Assembly: GCA_002428985.1 (NCBI GenBank) | Contig: DIYL01000026.1 | Span: forward strand, 124,001 to 188,000 | Source: Anaerolineales bacterium UBA6055 | GTDB taxonomy: Bacteria > Chloroflexota > Anaerolineae > Aggregatilineales > Phototrophicaceae | DNA: 64,000 nt | Reading direction: 5' to 3' | Part shown: positions 1 to 8,661 of the stretch, piece by piece | Numbering within the stretch: the first letter of the stretch is position 1 | Layout: each line of letters begins with the position of its first letter | Translations under genes and position numbers: made by a program | The notes under the pieces: model-generated | What the model was told of the DNA's origin: nothing | Seen by the model: only the letters and a program-made list of their open reading frames with translations | Database searches by the model: none

Positions 1-590
1 CATTTGATGTAAATCGTGATGGGTTTGTACCAGGTGAAGGTTCAGCAATGCTTGTGTTAGAAGACCTCGACCATGCGCTTGAACGTGGTGCTAACATCAT
101 TGCAGAATTAGTTGGCTATGGTCATACATCAGATGCTTACCACATCACTGCCCCTATGGAAACCGGAGAAGGTGCGGCAAAAGCAGTAGAATTTGCTCTG
201 CGTAGCGCAAACCTCCAACCAGAAGATATTGATTACATCAATGCTCATGGTACAAGTACACCGCTTAATGATTCAGCAGAGACAAACGCTATTAAACGTG
301 CCCTTGGTGAAGTTGCATACAATATTCCAATCAGTTCAACGAAGTCAATGACAGGACATCTCTTAGGCGCAGGTGCGACTGTTGAGGCAATATTTAGTAT
401 CATGTCAATTCGAAACAATTTTGTTCCACCAACTATCCATCTTGTGGATCAAGATCCTGCATGTGATTTAAACTATACGCCGAACGTTGGTGTTGATCGT
501 GAAATCCGCTATGCAATGTCCAATTCATTCGGCTTTGGTGGTCACAATGCTGTTGTAATATTCGGTGAATACACCAATGGCAATGCGTAA
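1..590 (+). CDS. fabF: 3-oxoacyl-ACP synthase II, C-terminal part (cut by window start)
   Basis: Beta-ketoacyl-ACP synthase of the FabF/KAS II family, which condenses malonyl-ACP with a growing acyl-ACP in cytoplasmic fatty acid elongation. The reading frame is already open at base 3 and encodes [13 protein letters not shown], the usual mid-protein FabF motif, so the gene begins upstream; the ATG at 48 is internal. The second half of the thiolase fold is present. [11 protein letters not shown] carries the first catalytic His, and the stretch [14 protein letters not shown] carries the conserved Lys and second His. The catalytic Cys lies outside the window. The end overlaps the fabH start, so the two genes are probably co-transcribed. 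Confidence 0.95.
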   Translation, partial: FDVNRDGFVPGEGSAMLVLEDLDHALERGANIIAELVGYGHTSDAYHITAPMETGEGAAKAVEFALRSANLQPEDIDYINAHGTSTPLNDSAETNAIKRALGEVAYNIPISSTKSMTGHLLGAGATVEAIFSIMSIRNNFVPPTIHLVDQDPACDLNYTPNVGVDREIRYAMSNSFGFGGHNAVVIFGEYTNGNA

Positions 591-1806
591 TCCCAAAACT
601 GAACCTGAATATCCAATTGCCTCCCCAACTTATGCACATGTTGTTGGTTGGGGTATGGCTGTACCAGAAAATGTCATGACCAATGATGATATTTCGGCGT
701 TTGTGGAAACTAATGATGAGTGGATTGTAGCAAGAACAGGTATTAAAGAGCGACGCATAGCAAGCGAAGATGAATCAACAGCAACACTTGCATACAAAGC
801 TGCTCAACGCGCACTGGAAATCGCGGACATCTTACCTATCGATCTTGATCTTATCGTTGTTGCGACCTCTACACCAGAAAATATCTTCCCAAGTACAGCA
901 AGTCTGGTACAAGATTGGCTCAATGCAAGCCATGCTGGCGCATTTGACTTAAGTGCAGCCTGTTCAGGTTTTGTATATGCCCTAAATATGGCTGCAGACT
1001 CGATTCGTGCAGGTAGTATCACAACAGCATTAGTCATCGGGTCTGAAACTATGAGCCGTATTCTTGACTGGCAAGATCGGAGCACTTGCATTCTATTTGG
1101 AGATGGTGCAGGCGCAGTCGTCTTGCAAGCGAGTAAAGTTGAAGGTGGCGTGCTATCTAGTGTGCTGCGGTCTGATGGTGCAGGATGCGATCTGTTGGCT
1201 ATTCCAAGTGTTGGAAGCATAGATGCAGACGAATCGCGCGCTGGCTCTAACGGCCACCAGCTATTCAAAATGTACATGGTAGGTAGTGAAGTCTTTAAAT
1301 TTGCTACCCGCGTCGTTAATGACAGTATTGACCAAGCCACGAAACTAGCAGGACTAGACGTTAGCGATATTGACCTTGTCATCCCGCATCAAGCAAATTA
1401 TCGTATCTTGCAGTCTGCTGCACGAAAGCTCAAAATTGACATTAATAAGTTTATGAGCAATGTTGATCGGTACGGAAACACATCTGCTGCATCAATTCCA
1501 ATTGCCCTATGTGAGGCGATTGAACAGAAGCGAATACATGATAAAGATCATATTGCCCTCGTGGGATTTGGTGGTGGTTTGACATGGGCCTCGATGATTA
1601 TTCAGTGGGGTATTCCTGAGCCTAGCCAACAACAAAGCTCTCTAATCAATCGACAACGACGCAACATTCTCTACTATACAGCAAAATGGCGTTCACGTTC
1701 GAGACGTTGGCGACGTAGAGTTAATAAAACCATGGAATATTTACGTCCAAAACGTGGACGTGTTCCACGACTGCTTCGTAAAGTTGATGAAGACGACCGA
1801 CTATAA
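565..1806 (+). CDS. fabH: 3-oxoacyl-ACP synthase III with basic C-terminal tail
   Basis: KAS III starts fatty acid synthesis by condensing acetyl-CoA (or branched acyl-CoA) with malonyl-ACP. The catalytic triad is visible: Cys133 in AACSGF, His275 in PHQAN and Asn305 in YGNTSAAS, counted from a GTG at 565. ATG codons at 577 and 583 are alternative starts; all overlap or abut the fabF stop, which fits translational coupling. The normal enzyme ends near residue 350 ([15 protein letters not shown]). About 60 further residues follow, rich in Arg and Lys ([19 protein letters not shown]), which FabH does not normally have. The tail could bind membrane lipid, nucleic acid or ACP; nothing in the sequence decides. 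A terminator follows directly. Confidence 0.95.
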   Translation: MNTPMAMRNPKTEPEYPIASPTYAHVVGWGMAVPENVMTNDDISAFVETNDEWIVARTGIKERRIASEDESTATLAYKAAQRALEIADILPIDLDLIVVATSTPENIFPSTASLVQDWLNASHAGAFDLSAACSGFVYALNMAADSIRAGSITTALVIGSETMSRILDWQDRSTCILFGDGAGAVVLQASKVEGGVLSSVLRSDGAGCDLLAIPSVGSIDADESRAGSNGHQLFKMYMVGSEVFKFATRVVNDSIDQATKLAGLDVSDIDLVIPHQANYRILQSAARKLKIDINKFMSNVDRYGNTSAASIPIALCEAIEQKRIHDKDHIALVGFGGGLTWASMIIQWGIPEPSQQQSSLINRQRRNILYYTAKWRSRSRRWRRRVNKTMEYLRPKRGRVPRLLRKVDEDDRL

Positions 1807-1812
1807 ACCAAT

Positions 1813-1836
1813 GCCCGATAGATCATCGGGCTTTTT
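1813..1836 (+). terminator. Rho-independent terminator after fabH
   Basis: Perfect 7-bp stem GCCCGAT / ATCGGGC with loop AGATC, followed by five T. It ends the fabF-fabH transcript and overlaps the last codons of the convergent panC. Confidence 0.9.
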
Positions 1837-2719
1837 CATCCACACCTAAGACAGCTGTTACACCGTCACGTGTGTTTAACGATAATGGCAATATGCAATT
1901 ATCGAGCAAGCGAGGTTTTCCGATTTGAACAGCAAGCGAAAATAACATAGGGTCTTCAGTTGGCATATCTAAATCATACAAAGTAATCGGATCAGACAGC
2001 GAAGCATAACTCATCTGTGCCAACGGCTCGGCTTTAATCACATCATTAGCAATTTCCAAAAGTCGGTTCGGATGTCTTTCACCAGCAAAGTAATGAGAAT
2101 TAACAGTTTGAATCGTATTATATAAAACAACCGCAGCAGATCGTTCTTCTGGGTTTAAATAGATATTACGTGAACTTAGTGCTAATCCATCTGGTTCGCG
2201 CACAATTGGACACACTGCAATCTTAAGTGGAAAGTTTAAATCCTCCACCATACGTCGAATAACCACGACCTGTTGTGCATCTTTTTGCCCAAAATAAGCA
2301 ATATTAGGCTGAGTTAAGTTAAACAACTTAGCAACGACTGTTGTCACACCTCGAAAGTGCCCATTGCGTTGTGCACCTTCTAACCCTTGAGAAACTTGCT
2401 CTACAGTTACATATGTCTGGAAACTTCTCGGATACATCATTTCCGGTGTTGGCACAAACACAAAGTCGACACCAGCAGATTCAAGCATTGAGAAATCGCG
2501 TGGTAGATCTGTTGGGTAGGTGGTCAGGTCTTCATTTTCGCTAAACTGGGTTGGATTTACAAAAATTGTTGCGATCACCAAATCGTTCTCACGACGTGCA
2601 TAGTCAACAAGTGACATGTGTCCAGCATGAAGATATCCCATAGTTGGTACGAGACCGACACTCCCTGTCATTAAACGCCGTGCAAGATGCAATTCCGGTA
2701 TCGAATTGAGAATCTGCAT
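1823..2719 (-). CDS. panC: pantothenate synthetase
   Basis: Joins pantoate and beta-alanine with ATP to give pantothenate, the last step of vitamin B5 synthesis. The nucleotide-binding HIGH-type motif is seen as PTMGYLHAGH (residues 25-34), followed by typical FVNPTQF, FGQKDAQQ and LALSSRN segments. At 298 residues the length is normal for the family. The ATG shares one base with the panB stop (TAATG), so translation is coupled. It is the last gene of the punA - anchored protein - panG-like - panB - panC operon. It reads into the fabH terminator region from the opposite side. Confidence 0.97.
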   Translation of the reverse strand: MQILNSIPELHLARRLMTGSVGLVPTMGYLHAGHMSLVDYARRENDLVIATIFVNPTQFSENEDLTTYPTDLPRDFSMLESAGVDFVFVPTPEMMYPRSFQTYVTVEQVSQGLEGAQRNGHFRGVTTVVAKLFNLTQPNIAYFGQKDAQQVVVIRRMVEDLNFPLKIAVCPIVREPDGLALSSRNIYLNPEERSAAVVLYNTIQTVNSHYFAGERHPNRLLEIANDVIKAEPLAQMSYASLSDPITLYDLDMPTEDPMLFSLAVQIGKPRLLDNCILPLSLNTRDGVTAVLGVDEKAR

Positions 2720-3561
2720 TATTTACCAAATTCCTTATAAAGCGTTTCTATCACCACATCATCCATACTAAAACCATTTTCTTTGGTCGGGAAAGCCCGT
2801 TCTTCAACCTCAGTGCGATATGTTGTTAACGCAGACTGAATCATATCGCCAATATGTGAATATCGTTTTGTATGCCGAGGTATAAAATCCTCAAATAATG
2901 CCAAAATGTCATGGAATACCTGTACTTGACCATCACAATGAACACCTGCCCCAATTCCGATCGTTGGGATATCAAGAAGCTCTGAAATTAATTTAGCCAG
3001 TCGAGACGGCACAAGCTCCAATACAATCGAAAAAGCACCTGCGTCTTGAATCATGAGTGCATCACGTATAAGTTGTCTAGCAGAATCTAATTGTTTACCT
3101 TGCACACGGAACCCACCAAACTGATTAACACTTTGTGGGGTCAATCCAATATGACCCATCACTGGAATACCAGAATGAACAATTCGATCAACAGTCGGTG
3201 CCATATGTTCGCCACCTTCCAACTTGACGCAACTTACCCCGCCGTCTTGCATCAAATGTCCAGCATTTTCTAATGCTTGTTCAGGGCTAATGCTATAGGT
3301 CATGAACGGCAAATCACCAACAATAAGTGGTTTTTGGGTTACGCGTGCGACAATCGAACAATGATAAATCATATGCTCTAATTTTACTGGAATCGTTGAA
3401 TCATGCCCCTGTACAACCATACCCAGTGTGTCACCAACTAATATCATTGGCACACCTGCTTTTTCTGCAAGTCGAGCACTGGTTGCATCATATGCGGTCA
3501 GCATAACCAATGGGTTGCCATTATTCTTCATCTTGCGTACATCACGTATTGTCAGACGCAT
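2719..3561 (-). CDS. panB: 3-methyl-2-oxobutanoate hydroxymethyltransferase
   Basis: Transfers a hydroxymethyl group from methylene-tetrahydrofolate to alpha-ketoisovalerate, giving ketopantoate, the first committed pantothenate step. Family hallmarks are visible: [33 protein letters not shown] (metal-binding Asp), [15 protein letters not shown] and TIGIGAG. Length is 280 residues, normal. The ATG at 3561 lies inside the end of the upstream panG-like gene (20-base overlap) and the stop overlaps panC by one base. The order panB-panC is the common bacterial arrangement. Confidence 0.97.
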   Translation of the reverse strand: MRLTIRDVRKMKNNGNPLVMLTAYDATSARLAEKAGVPMILVGDTLGMVVQGHDSTIPVKLEHMIYHCSIVARVTQKPLIVGDLPFMTYSISPEQALENAGHLMQDGGVSCVKLEGGEHMAPTVDRIVHSGIPVMGHIGLTPQSVNQFGGFRVQGKQLDSARQLIRDALMIQDAGAFSIVLELVPSRLAKLISELLDIPTIGIGAGVHCDGQVQVFHDILALFEDFIPRHTKRYSHIGDMIQSALTTYRTEVEERAFPTKENGFSMDDVVIETLYKEFGK

Positions 3562-4420
3562 CTAGTTTTCCCTCAAATAGGCCTTTAATCTCTGCTATAT
3601 CAGTACCACGCGCGTTTAACATAGGATAGGATAGTCTTGCGAGATTTATATATGTATTGGTCAAAAGCAGATTTTCACTTATCGCATCTAAATGCGATCT
3701 AAGCGTTTTTAGGTCACCACGCACAAGTGGACCCGTTAATGCAGAAGCCGCTTTCTCATTGATAAGATTTTCCATTGTTGAAGACATCAAGGTATTAAGC
3801 GCATTTTGTGTAGTCGCGGGATCTTGGCTAAATTCTGACAATAGGTCTTCAGCAACAGCGTATAATGTCACCATATAATTACTAGCAATCGCCAACGCCA
3901 AATGATACTGGGCTTTTTTACCAGCGGGTATTTCTAAAGTGTGCCCTTTAAACACTGTTACAATTTCTGTCAGCCACTCACGCAACATAATATCAGAATA
4001 TTCAATCGCAAAGGTTGCTCCGATGATTTTTTCGGTAGCTGATGCTACATTTGCAAATGGAAGTGCAGGATGTAAACTCCCAATCATTGCACCCTTTTCC
4101 CGAAGCGGTTGGAGCACATCTAAGCTTTCAGCTCCAGACATATGCACAAGCCCTTTATTCATCCAATCAGCTTGAATCATCATCCCAGCAACCAAACCAA
4201 TTGCATCATCTTTAACACAGAGCAGAATCAAATCGCAATGATTGACAACGTCTAGCACAGTGTCTGCAATAATGACTTCGGTACCTTGAGCAATTGTTAT
4301 AGCTACTTCCACAGTACGATTGTAAACACACGTAATTTCATAGTCATATTGCATCAATGCATGGAACAATGTCTGACCAACATGTCCAAGACCAATAATA
4401 CCAATCTTCGGGAGTGTCAT
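3542..4420 (-). CDS. Rossmann/DUF2520 protein, probable PanG-type ketopantoate reductase
   Basis: An N-terminal NAD(P)-binding Rossmann fold ([16 protein letters not shown], glycine-rich loop; CVYNR after strand 2) is followed by an all-helical C-terminal half typical of the DUF2520 family. PanG, a DUF2520 protein described as an alternative ketopantoate reductase in Francisella, has this architecture. Placement directly upstream of panB and panC, with no panE in the window, supports the same role: NADPH reduction of ketopantoate to pantoate. Start: a GTG at 4435 is possible, but the ATG at 4420 sits one base after the previous stop with a GGTGGTGA stretch ahead of it, so I prefer it. The function is inferred from family and context; an unrelated reductase role is not excluded. 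Confidence 0.8.
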   Translation of the reverse strand: MTLPKIGIIGLGHVGQTLFHALMQYDYEITCVYNRTVEVAITIAQGTEVIIADTVLDVVNHCDLILLCVKDDAIGLVAGMMIQADWMNKGLVHMSGAESLDVLQPLREKGAMIGSLHPALPFANVASATEKIIGATFAIEYSDIMLREWLTEIVTVFKGHTLEIPAGKKAQYHLALAIASNYMVTLYAVAEDLLSEFSQDPATTQNALNTLMSSTMENLINEKAASALTGPLVRGDLKTLRSHLDAISENLLLTNTYINLARLSYPMLNARGTDIAEIKGLFEGKLDASDNT

Positions 4421-4421
4421 A

Positions 4422-5222
4422 CTATGTATCACCACCGATTGGCGTCAGTGTTGGGAATGGATCTGAGATATAGATATGAACTAGACAGCCTGCTTTTAGT
4501 GTATTGGTTACATCAAATACCATCAATCGGAATTCATATTCACCAGGTTCATAACCAGATGGAACAAATTGACTAATCTCGCTACGATCGCGAACTTCAG
4601 TACTTTTATCCTCAATCACTTGAAAATTACCAAATGTACTGGGTCCTCTAATCTCTATCTTAGCGTATGCGAATTGGTCAGTGAACGCCGTTCCGATTAC
4701 TGGTATAGGTTGGAAAACTCGCATGCCATTCGCTGGAATAAACAACCGAGCTTCGTCACTCTCACAACCTTCTATAGGGTCAGCAGGAATAATCGTTCCA
4801 ACAGGGGTTGGGGTTAAAGTTGGGGTCGGTTGAATCTGACCAGTAAATTCACCAGAATTAGGAAGTGCTTCAGGTTCAATATCAATACCACCTGCGGGCG
4901 GAGCAGGAACAGGTGTTACAAAAACACCATCATTGATTTCCGCAGCTGCGACCAATGCCTCAATCTCTTGGTCACTTTGAAGTTCTGGTACAACCACTAA
5001 CTGAATACCGACTATAATCACAGCAATTTCAATTAAAATAATCACTGCCGTAATCGCATTTGACTGACGATAGCGTGATAAGTCGCGCTCAAGCTCAAAG
5101 TAAGTTGAACGATATTCCCCACGCCAAAGGATAAACCGATAGAGAGAATATAAAATTGCCGCAATAATCAGAAAATAGATTCCAATTGCGATTTGATCTA
5201 TAAAAGCAATTATCGTTGTCAT
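4422..5222 (-). CDS. anchored protein with two N-terminal TM helices and Ig-like extracytoplasmic domain
   Basis: I do not recognise a named family. Residues about 7-30 and 58-78 are hydrophobic helices separated by a charged cytoplasmic loop (ELERDLSRYRQ). After them comes an acidic, Pro/Thr-rich linker with PTPTLTPTPVG, then about 110 residues of beta-rich sequence beginning with a Cys (GCESDEARLFIPANG) and containing another Cys near the end (KAGCLVHIYISDP), possibly a disulfide-closed Ig-like domain. It lies inside the punA-pan operon: its ATG overlaps the punA stop (ATGA), and its own stop is one base before the panG-like ATG. Its presence in a biosynthetic operon is unexplained. Confidence 0.85.
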   Translation of the reverse strand: MTTIIAFIDQIAIGIYFLIIAAILYSLYRFILWRGEYRSTYFELERDLSRYRQSNAITAVIILIEIAVIIVGIQLVVVPELQSDQEIEALVAAAEINDGVFVTPVPAPPAGGIDIEPEALPNSGEFTGQIQPTPTLTPTPVGTIIPADPIEGCESDEARLFIPANGMRVFQPIPVIGTAFTDQFAYAKIEIRGPSTFGNFQVIEDKSTEVRDRSEISQFVPSGYEPGEYEFRLMVFDVTNTLKAGCLVHIYISDPFPTLTPIGGDT

Positions 5223-6058
5223 GCTGGGAAGTTGTTAAGCACACCTTTTAGAATTGTTGTCAAACGTGGCACAATAACCTTACCGGCTTCAAGTACTTCT
5301 TCATGATTTGTCTCAAATTCCGTATCGACCGCATCAATTGCCTCATTAGTGATTCCAGAGCAGGCCATTACCCGCATCCCGGCATGACGCGCTACAATTA
5401 CTTCATGTACCGTAGACATGCCAACAGCATCTGCCCCAATAGTACGAATCATCCGGATTTCAGCAGGTGTTTCAAAAGATGGGCCCGAAACAGCTAAATA
5501 TACCCCGCTGTGTAAAGGGATATCATTTTGTTCCGCAATATTTTTGGCAATTGTCCGTAATGAGCGATCATATGCCTGTGCTAGCCCAACAAAGCGCTCA
5601 CCGATACTATCATCATTAGGTCCCATTAATGGATTTGCACCAACAATTCCCGGCAAATTAATATGATCTTCTATCAACATCAATTCACCAACACGATAAT
5701 CGGAATTAACTCCGCCAGCGGCATTTGTTAGTATGACAGTTGTAATTCCTAAGAAGTGCATAACACGAATCGGGAACGTAACTTCCTCCATTGAGTAGCC
5801 TTCATAGAAATGAGCACGCCCCTGTTGAGCGGCAACAACTTGCCCTTCCAGTTCGCCGATGACAAGATTGCCATGATGTCCGTGAACTGTTGATTGAGGC
5901 CAACATGGTATATCTGCATAGGGTATTACAACACGATTCTCAAGGGTATCAGCTAACGTACCTAACCCAGATCCAAGCACTAGACCAATTGTGGGTTTTA
6001 GATCCGTCTTTAGTTGTATGATTTCCACTGCTTTTTGGTAATCTTGCTGTGTGTACAT
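5219..6058 (-). CDS. punA: purine nucleoside phosphorylase
   Basis: Phosphorolyses inosine/guanosine type nucleosides to the base and ribose 1-phosphate in purine salvage. It is the trimeric low-molecular-mass PNP class: GSGLG (residues 29-33) binds phosphate, HGHHGNLVIGEL and RAHFYEGY are typical, TNAAGGVN follows, and the purine site is seen in GPSFETPAEIRM with VGMSTVHEVIVARH and ITNEA. Length is 279 residues, normal. It is the first gene of the operon leading into the pantothenate genes; a TATAAT on the minus strand at 6096-6101 is a possible promoter element, though no good -35 box is evident. Confidence 0.96.
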   Translation of the reverse strand: MYTQQDYQKAVEIIQLKTDLKPTIGLVLGSGLGTLADTLENRVVIPYADIPCWPQSTVHGHHGNLVIGELEGQVVAAQQGRAHFYEGYSMEEVTFPIRVMHFLGITTVILTNAAGGVNSDYRVGELMLIEDHINLPGIVGANPLMGPNDDSIGERFVGLAQAYDRSLRTIAKNIAEQNDIPLHSGVYLAVSGPSFETPAEIRMIRTIGADAVGMSTVHEVIVARHAGMRVMACSGITNEAIDAVDTEFETNHEEVLEAGKVIVPRLTTILKGVLNNFPA

Positions 6059-6174
6059 CTTCTCATATCCTAATGATGCAATTTATGTATCAGGGATTAT
6101 ACAATATGGTGGTTGTATATTCTCATTATTTGTTTTTCACAGGTTCAATAACAAATGTACGCATTATTATCTTA

Positions 6175-6202
6175 TTGAGCTATACTAAAGAGTACATATA
6201 AT
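6175..6202 (+). promoter_or_regulatory. sigma-70-type promoter for the 78-residue gene
   Basis: TTGAGC (6175-6180), 16-base spacer, TATAAT (6197-6202), about 30 bases before the ATG at 6232. Confidence 0.6.
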
Positions 6203-6231
6203 TCTATCACAACAATGATGAGATCAAACAT

Positions 6232-6468
6232 ATGGGTATATCAGCAGAACAGGTGATTGGGCAATACAAAAAGGCATATCAACGTCTCTATAATCGCACC
6301 CCACAATATCTATATATTCTTGATGAAGATTGGGTTGTTGTAAATGGCGCACGTATGCGAGCGACAGAGTTACAATATGTTGTTCAAAGGCTCAATGAAG
6401 AGTATGTACAAGAACGTAAGAAAAAACAATCGGTTGTACAACGGCTGATTTCATGGTTAAAAAACTAG
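6232..6468 (+). CDS. small conserved-looking protein of unknown function (78 aa)
   Basis: I do not recognise it. It is a short soluble protein with mixed secondary structure: an N-terminal helix (AEQVIGQYKKAYQRLYNR), a central LYILDEDWVVVNGARM stretch that reads as a beta-hairpin, and a basic C-terminal helix (VQERKKKQSVVQRLISWLKN) that could be amphipathic. Codon use resembles its neighbours, and a good promoter precedes it, so it is likely real. It is divergent from punA and followed after 119 bases by the potassium channel gene. Confidence 0.7.
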   Translation: MGISAEQVIGQYKKAYQRLYNRTPQYLYILDEDWVVVNGARMRATELQYVVQRLNEEYVQERKKKQSVVQRLISWLKN

Positions 6469-6587
6469 ATAATATTACCAACCATTAGAAAATATTAACC
6501 AGATTCATGCCGAAATTGCCAATTTTATTAGTGTTCTCCGATATAATAATGACAATATTATAACCAAATTCGATATGGGGTAATGGG

Positions 6588-8660
6588 TTGAACGATATAC
6601 GTAGGCAGTTCCGCGCTGCAACCATATTATTATTAATCATTCTACCATTGGGTATTGTTGGTTATATGGTGATTGAAGATTTACCATTTATTGACTCAGC
6701 ATGGCTTACTATTATTACACTTACCACCATTGGATACGGTGATATATCAGCGACAACAGAACTAGGCAAGCTATTTACTATTTTACTGGTACTCATCGGC
6801 TTAGGCGCAATCACCTTTTTTCTATCATCATCATTCGCGCTACTATTCAGCACAGAAGCCACCGATCGTCGGCGAAAATTTCGGACAAGAAAAAAAATAA
6901 GCCAACTTCGCAATCATTATATTATTTGCGGTATGGGCGAAATGGTAGATAAGACCATTGTATATTTACTACAAAGCGCTCATTTTTTAAGAGAGCAACA
7001 CCAAGAACAGGTTTATAAACCGATTGATGATTTTTTGGATCGCATTTTTGGGGATGATGCTGATGGCAATTTCGTCACAATGCGCAAAGCTTTACATAGA
7101 ATTATCATTTTCTTTGTAAATATCTTTAAACCAGAAACAACCATTCTTGATCTCCTTGTCATTATCACGTTAGATACAGAATATGCAGAACATTTAAGAA
7201 GTGCTGGATTACTGGTTGTCGAAGGCGATCCGGCAGATGATGATTCTCTGATAGAAGCAGGTATTCATCGTGCCCAAGCCATTATGGTCATGTTAAACCA
7301 AGATACCGAAGGACTCTTAACAGTTCTCACTGCTCGTAACTTGAACCCAACATTATATATTACCGCGGCAACAGTTGAAGAAGAACTCAAACAAAAAATG
7401 GTAAGGGCTGGAGCAAATATAGTACTCGCGCCATATGAAGTGGCAGGACAATTCCTCAACAACACAACCCTCCGCCCTGCAGTTGCCGATTACTTCAACA
7501 GCATGTTATTTGACCACGAGACAAACCATCAAATCACTCAACTCAAGTTACAAGATAATTCACCGTGGATTGGTAAACGAATTAGTGACCTCTTACTGCG
7601 TGAACATTTTGATGCGGGGATTATTGGCATTCAGTTAGATGATGGAACATTTATTTATGCACCAAGTGATGATCGTATTCTTAAAGAAGATGAGATTTTG
7701 TTAGGTGTTGCCCCCGGTATTGAGATTCCACGGTTACAAGTAGAATGTCAGCCAAATGGTACAAATAGTACGCTCCTACCCACATTCCAACGCATGGCAC
7801 AATTTCGTGAAGTCAACAAACTAGAGGAAACTTATAGCCTAATCGAGAGCGAAGAAGCAATTGAAGAGATGTCAAAGCATTTTGTTATTTGTGGTACAGA
7901 CCGCATCGCTCAGAATGCCGTTAGTTATCTCGATCCGTCACGTCCGTTTGTGCTCATTAGTAATGACAACGGACTAACCCGCGAATGGCTTAAACGTGGA
8001 TTTCGTGTTATTCATGGTAACCCAGCAAAAGAAGAAACCTTACAAAAAGCAGGGGTTGACCGTGCACAAGCTATCATGATTTCTAACCCAGAGAAAGCGG
8101 GAGCAGTTCTCACAGTTTTAACAGCACGTACAATGAGCAAACGCCTGCTGATTACTGTCACAGCAACTACTGACGACATGATTGAAAAACTACAACGTTC
8201 TGGTGCAGACCGTGTGATGAGCCCATTCCACGTAGCAGCACAGTTTGTTTTGCTGTCTACCACACGCCCAGAAATTGCCGAGTTTCTGCAATATGTTTTG
8301 TACAATGAAATTACAGGTCTTGAAACAGCAGAATTATACATGGAAAATGATTCACCATGGATCGGTGAAACAATCGAATCACTCCGACTAGAACGTCTCT
8401 TCCGTGCAGGAGTTATTGGGATTCGCCAACCTGACCGTCAATCATTTATCTACGCACCACCTGTATCCCATGTTATTAAAGCCCATGAAGTTCTCATCAT
8501 TGTCACACCTATGACATTCTTTGATGAGATGCGCTCAGCATCATTAGGTGATACAAATCGACGTCCAGCTACCCTACGCCGAGATATTAAGGTACTTCAA
8601 AGTGCGACATGGTCACGGGACATGATACAGGATTTAATCAAACAACGTGGTGAAGAGTGA
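6588..8660 (+). CDS. two-TM potassium channel with two RCK (TrkA-N/TrkA-C) modules
   Basis: Ligand-gated K+ channel of the Kch/MthK type in the cytoplasmic membrane. Helix 1 is at residues 12-29, the pore loop with selectivity filter TTIGYGD at 46-52, and helix 2 at about 60-87. Two cytoplasmic RCK units follow. The first starts with NHYIICGMGEM near 109-119, but about 80 residues (FLREQHQEQVYKPIDDFLDR onward, with a hydrophobic IIIFFVNIF) are inserted before the VVEGDPADD strand. The second starts at HFVICGTDRIAQ (near 431) and lacks the full GxGxxG. Each unit ends in a TrkA-C domain (NSPWIGKRISDLL; DSPWIGETIESL). The TTG start is preceded by GGGG. The gene ends one base from the convergent YqeC-MocA fusion. 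Confidence 0.92.
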   Translation: MNDIRRQFRAATILLLIILPLGIVGYMVIEDLPFIDSAWLTIITLTTIGYGDISATTELGKLFTILLVLIGLGAITFFLSSSFALLFSTEATDRRRKFRTRKKISQLRNHYIICGMGEMVDKTIVYLLQSAHFLREQHQEQVYKPIDDFLDRIFGDDADGNFVTMRKALHRIIIFFVNIFKPETTILDLLVIITLDTEYAEHLRSAGLLVVEGDPADDDSLIEAGIHRAQAIMVMLNQDTEGLLTVLTARNLNPTLYITAATVEEELKQKMVRAGANIVLAPYEVAGQFLNNTTLRPAVADYFNSMLFDHETNHQITQLKLQDNSPWIGKRISDLLLREHFDAGIIGIQLDDGTFIYAPSDDRILKEDEILLGVAPGIEIPRLQVECQPNGTNSTLLPTFQRMAQFREVNKLEETYSLIESEEAIEEMSKHFVICGTDRIAQNAVSYLDPSRPFVLISNDNGLTREWLKRGFRVIHGNPAKEETLQKAGVDRAQAIMISNPEKAGAVLTVLTARTMSKRLLITVTATTDDMIEKLQRSGADRVMSPFHVAAQFVLLSTTRPEIAEFLQYVLYNEITGLETAELYMENDSPWIGETIESLRLERLFRAGVIGIRQPDRQSFIYAPPVSHVIKAHEVLIIVTPMTFFDEMRSASLGDTNRRPATLRRDIKVLQSATWSRDMIQDLIKQRGEE

Positions 8661-8661
8661 T

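Noticed and set aside
48..590. Complete short gene starting at ATG 48
   Set aside because: The frame is open before this ATG and encodes the conserved FabF core, so the gene is truncated by the window.
804..1382. 192-codon antisense frame in fabH
   Set aside because: Coding signal and catalytic motifs are on the plus strand; the reverse product resembles nothing.
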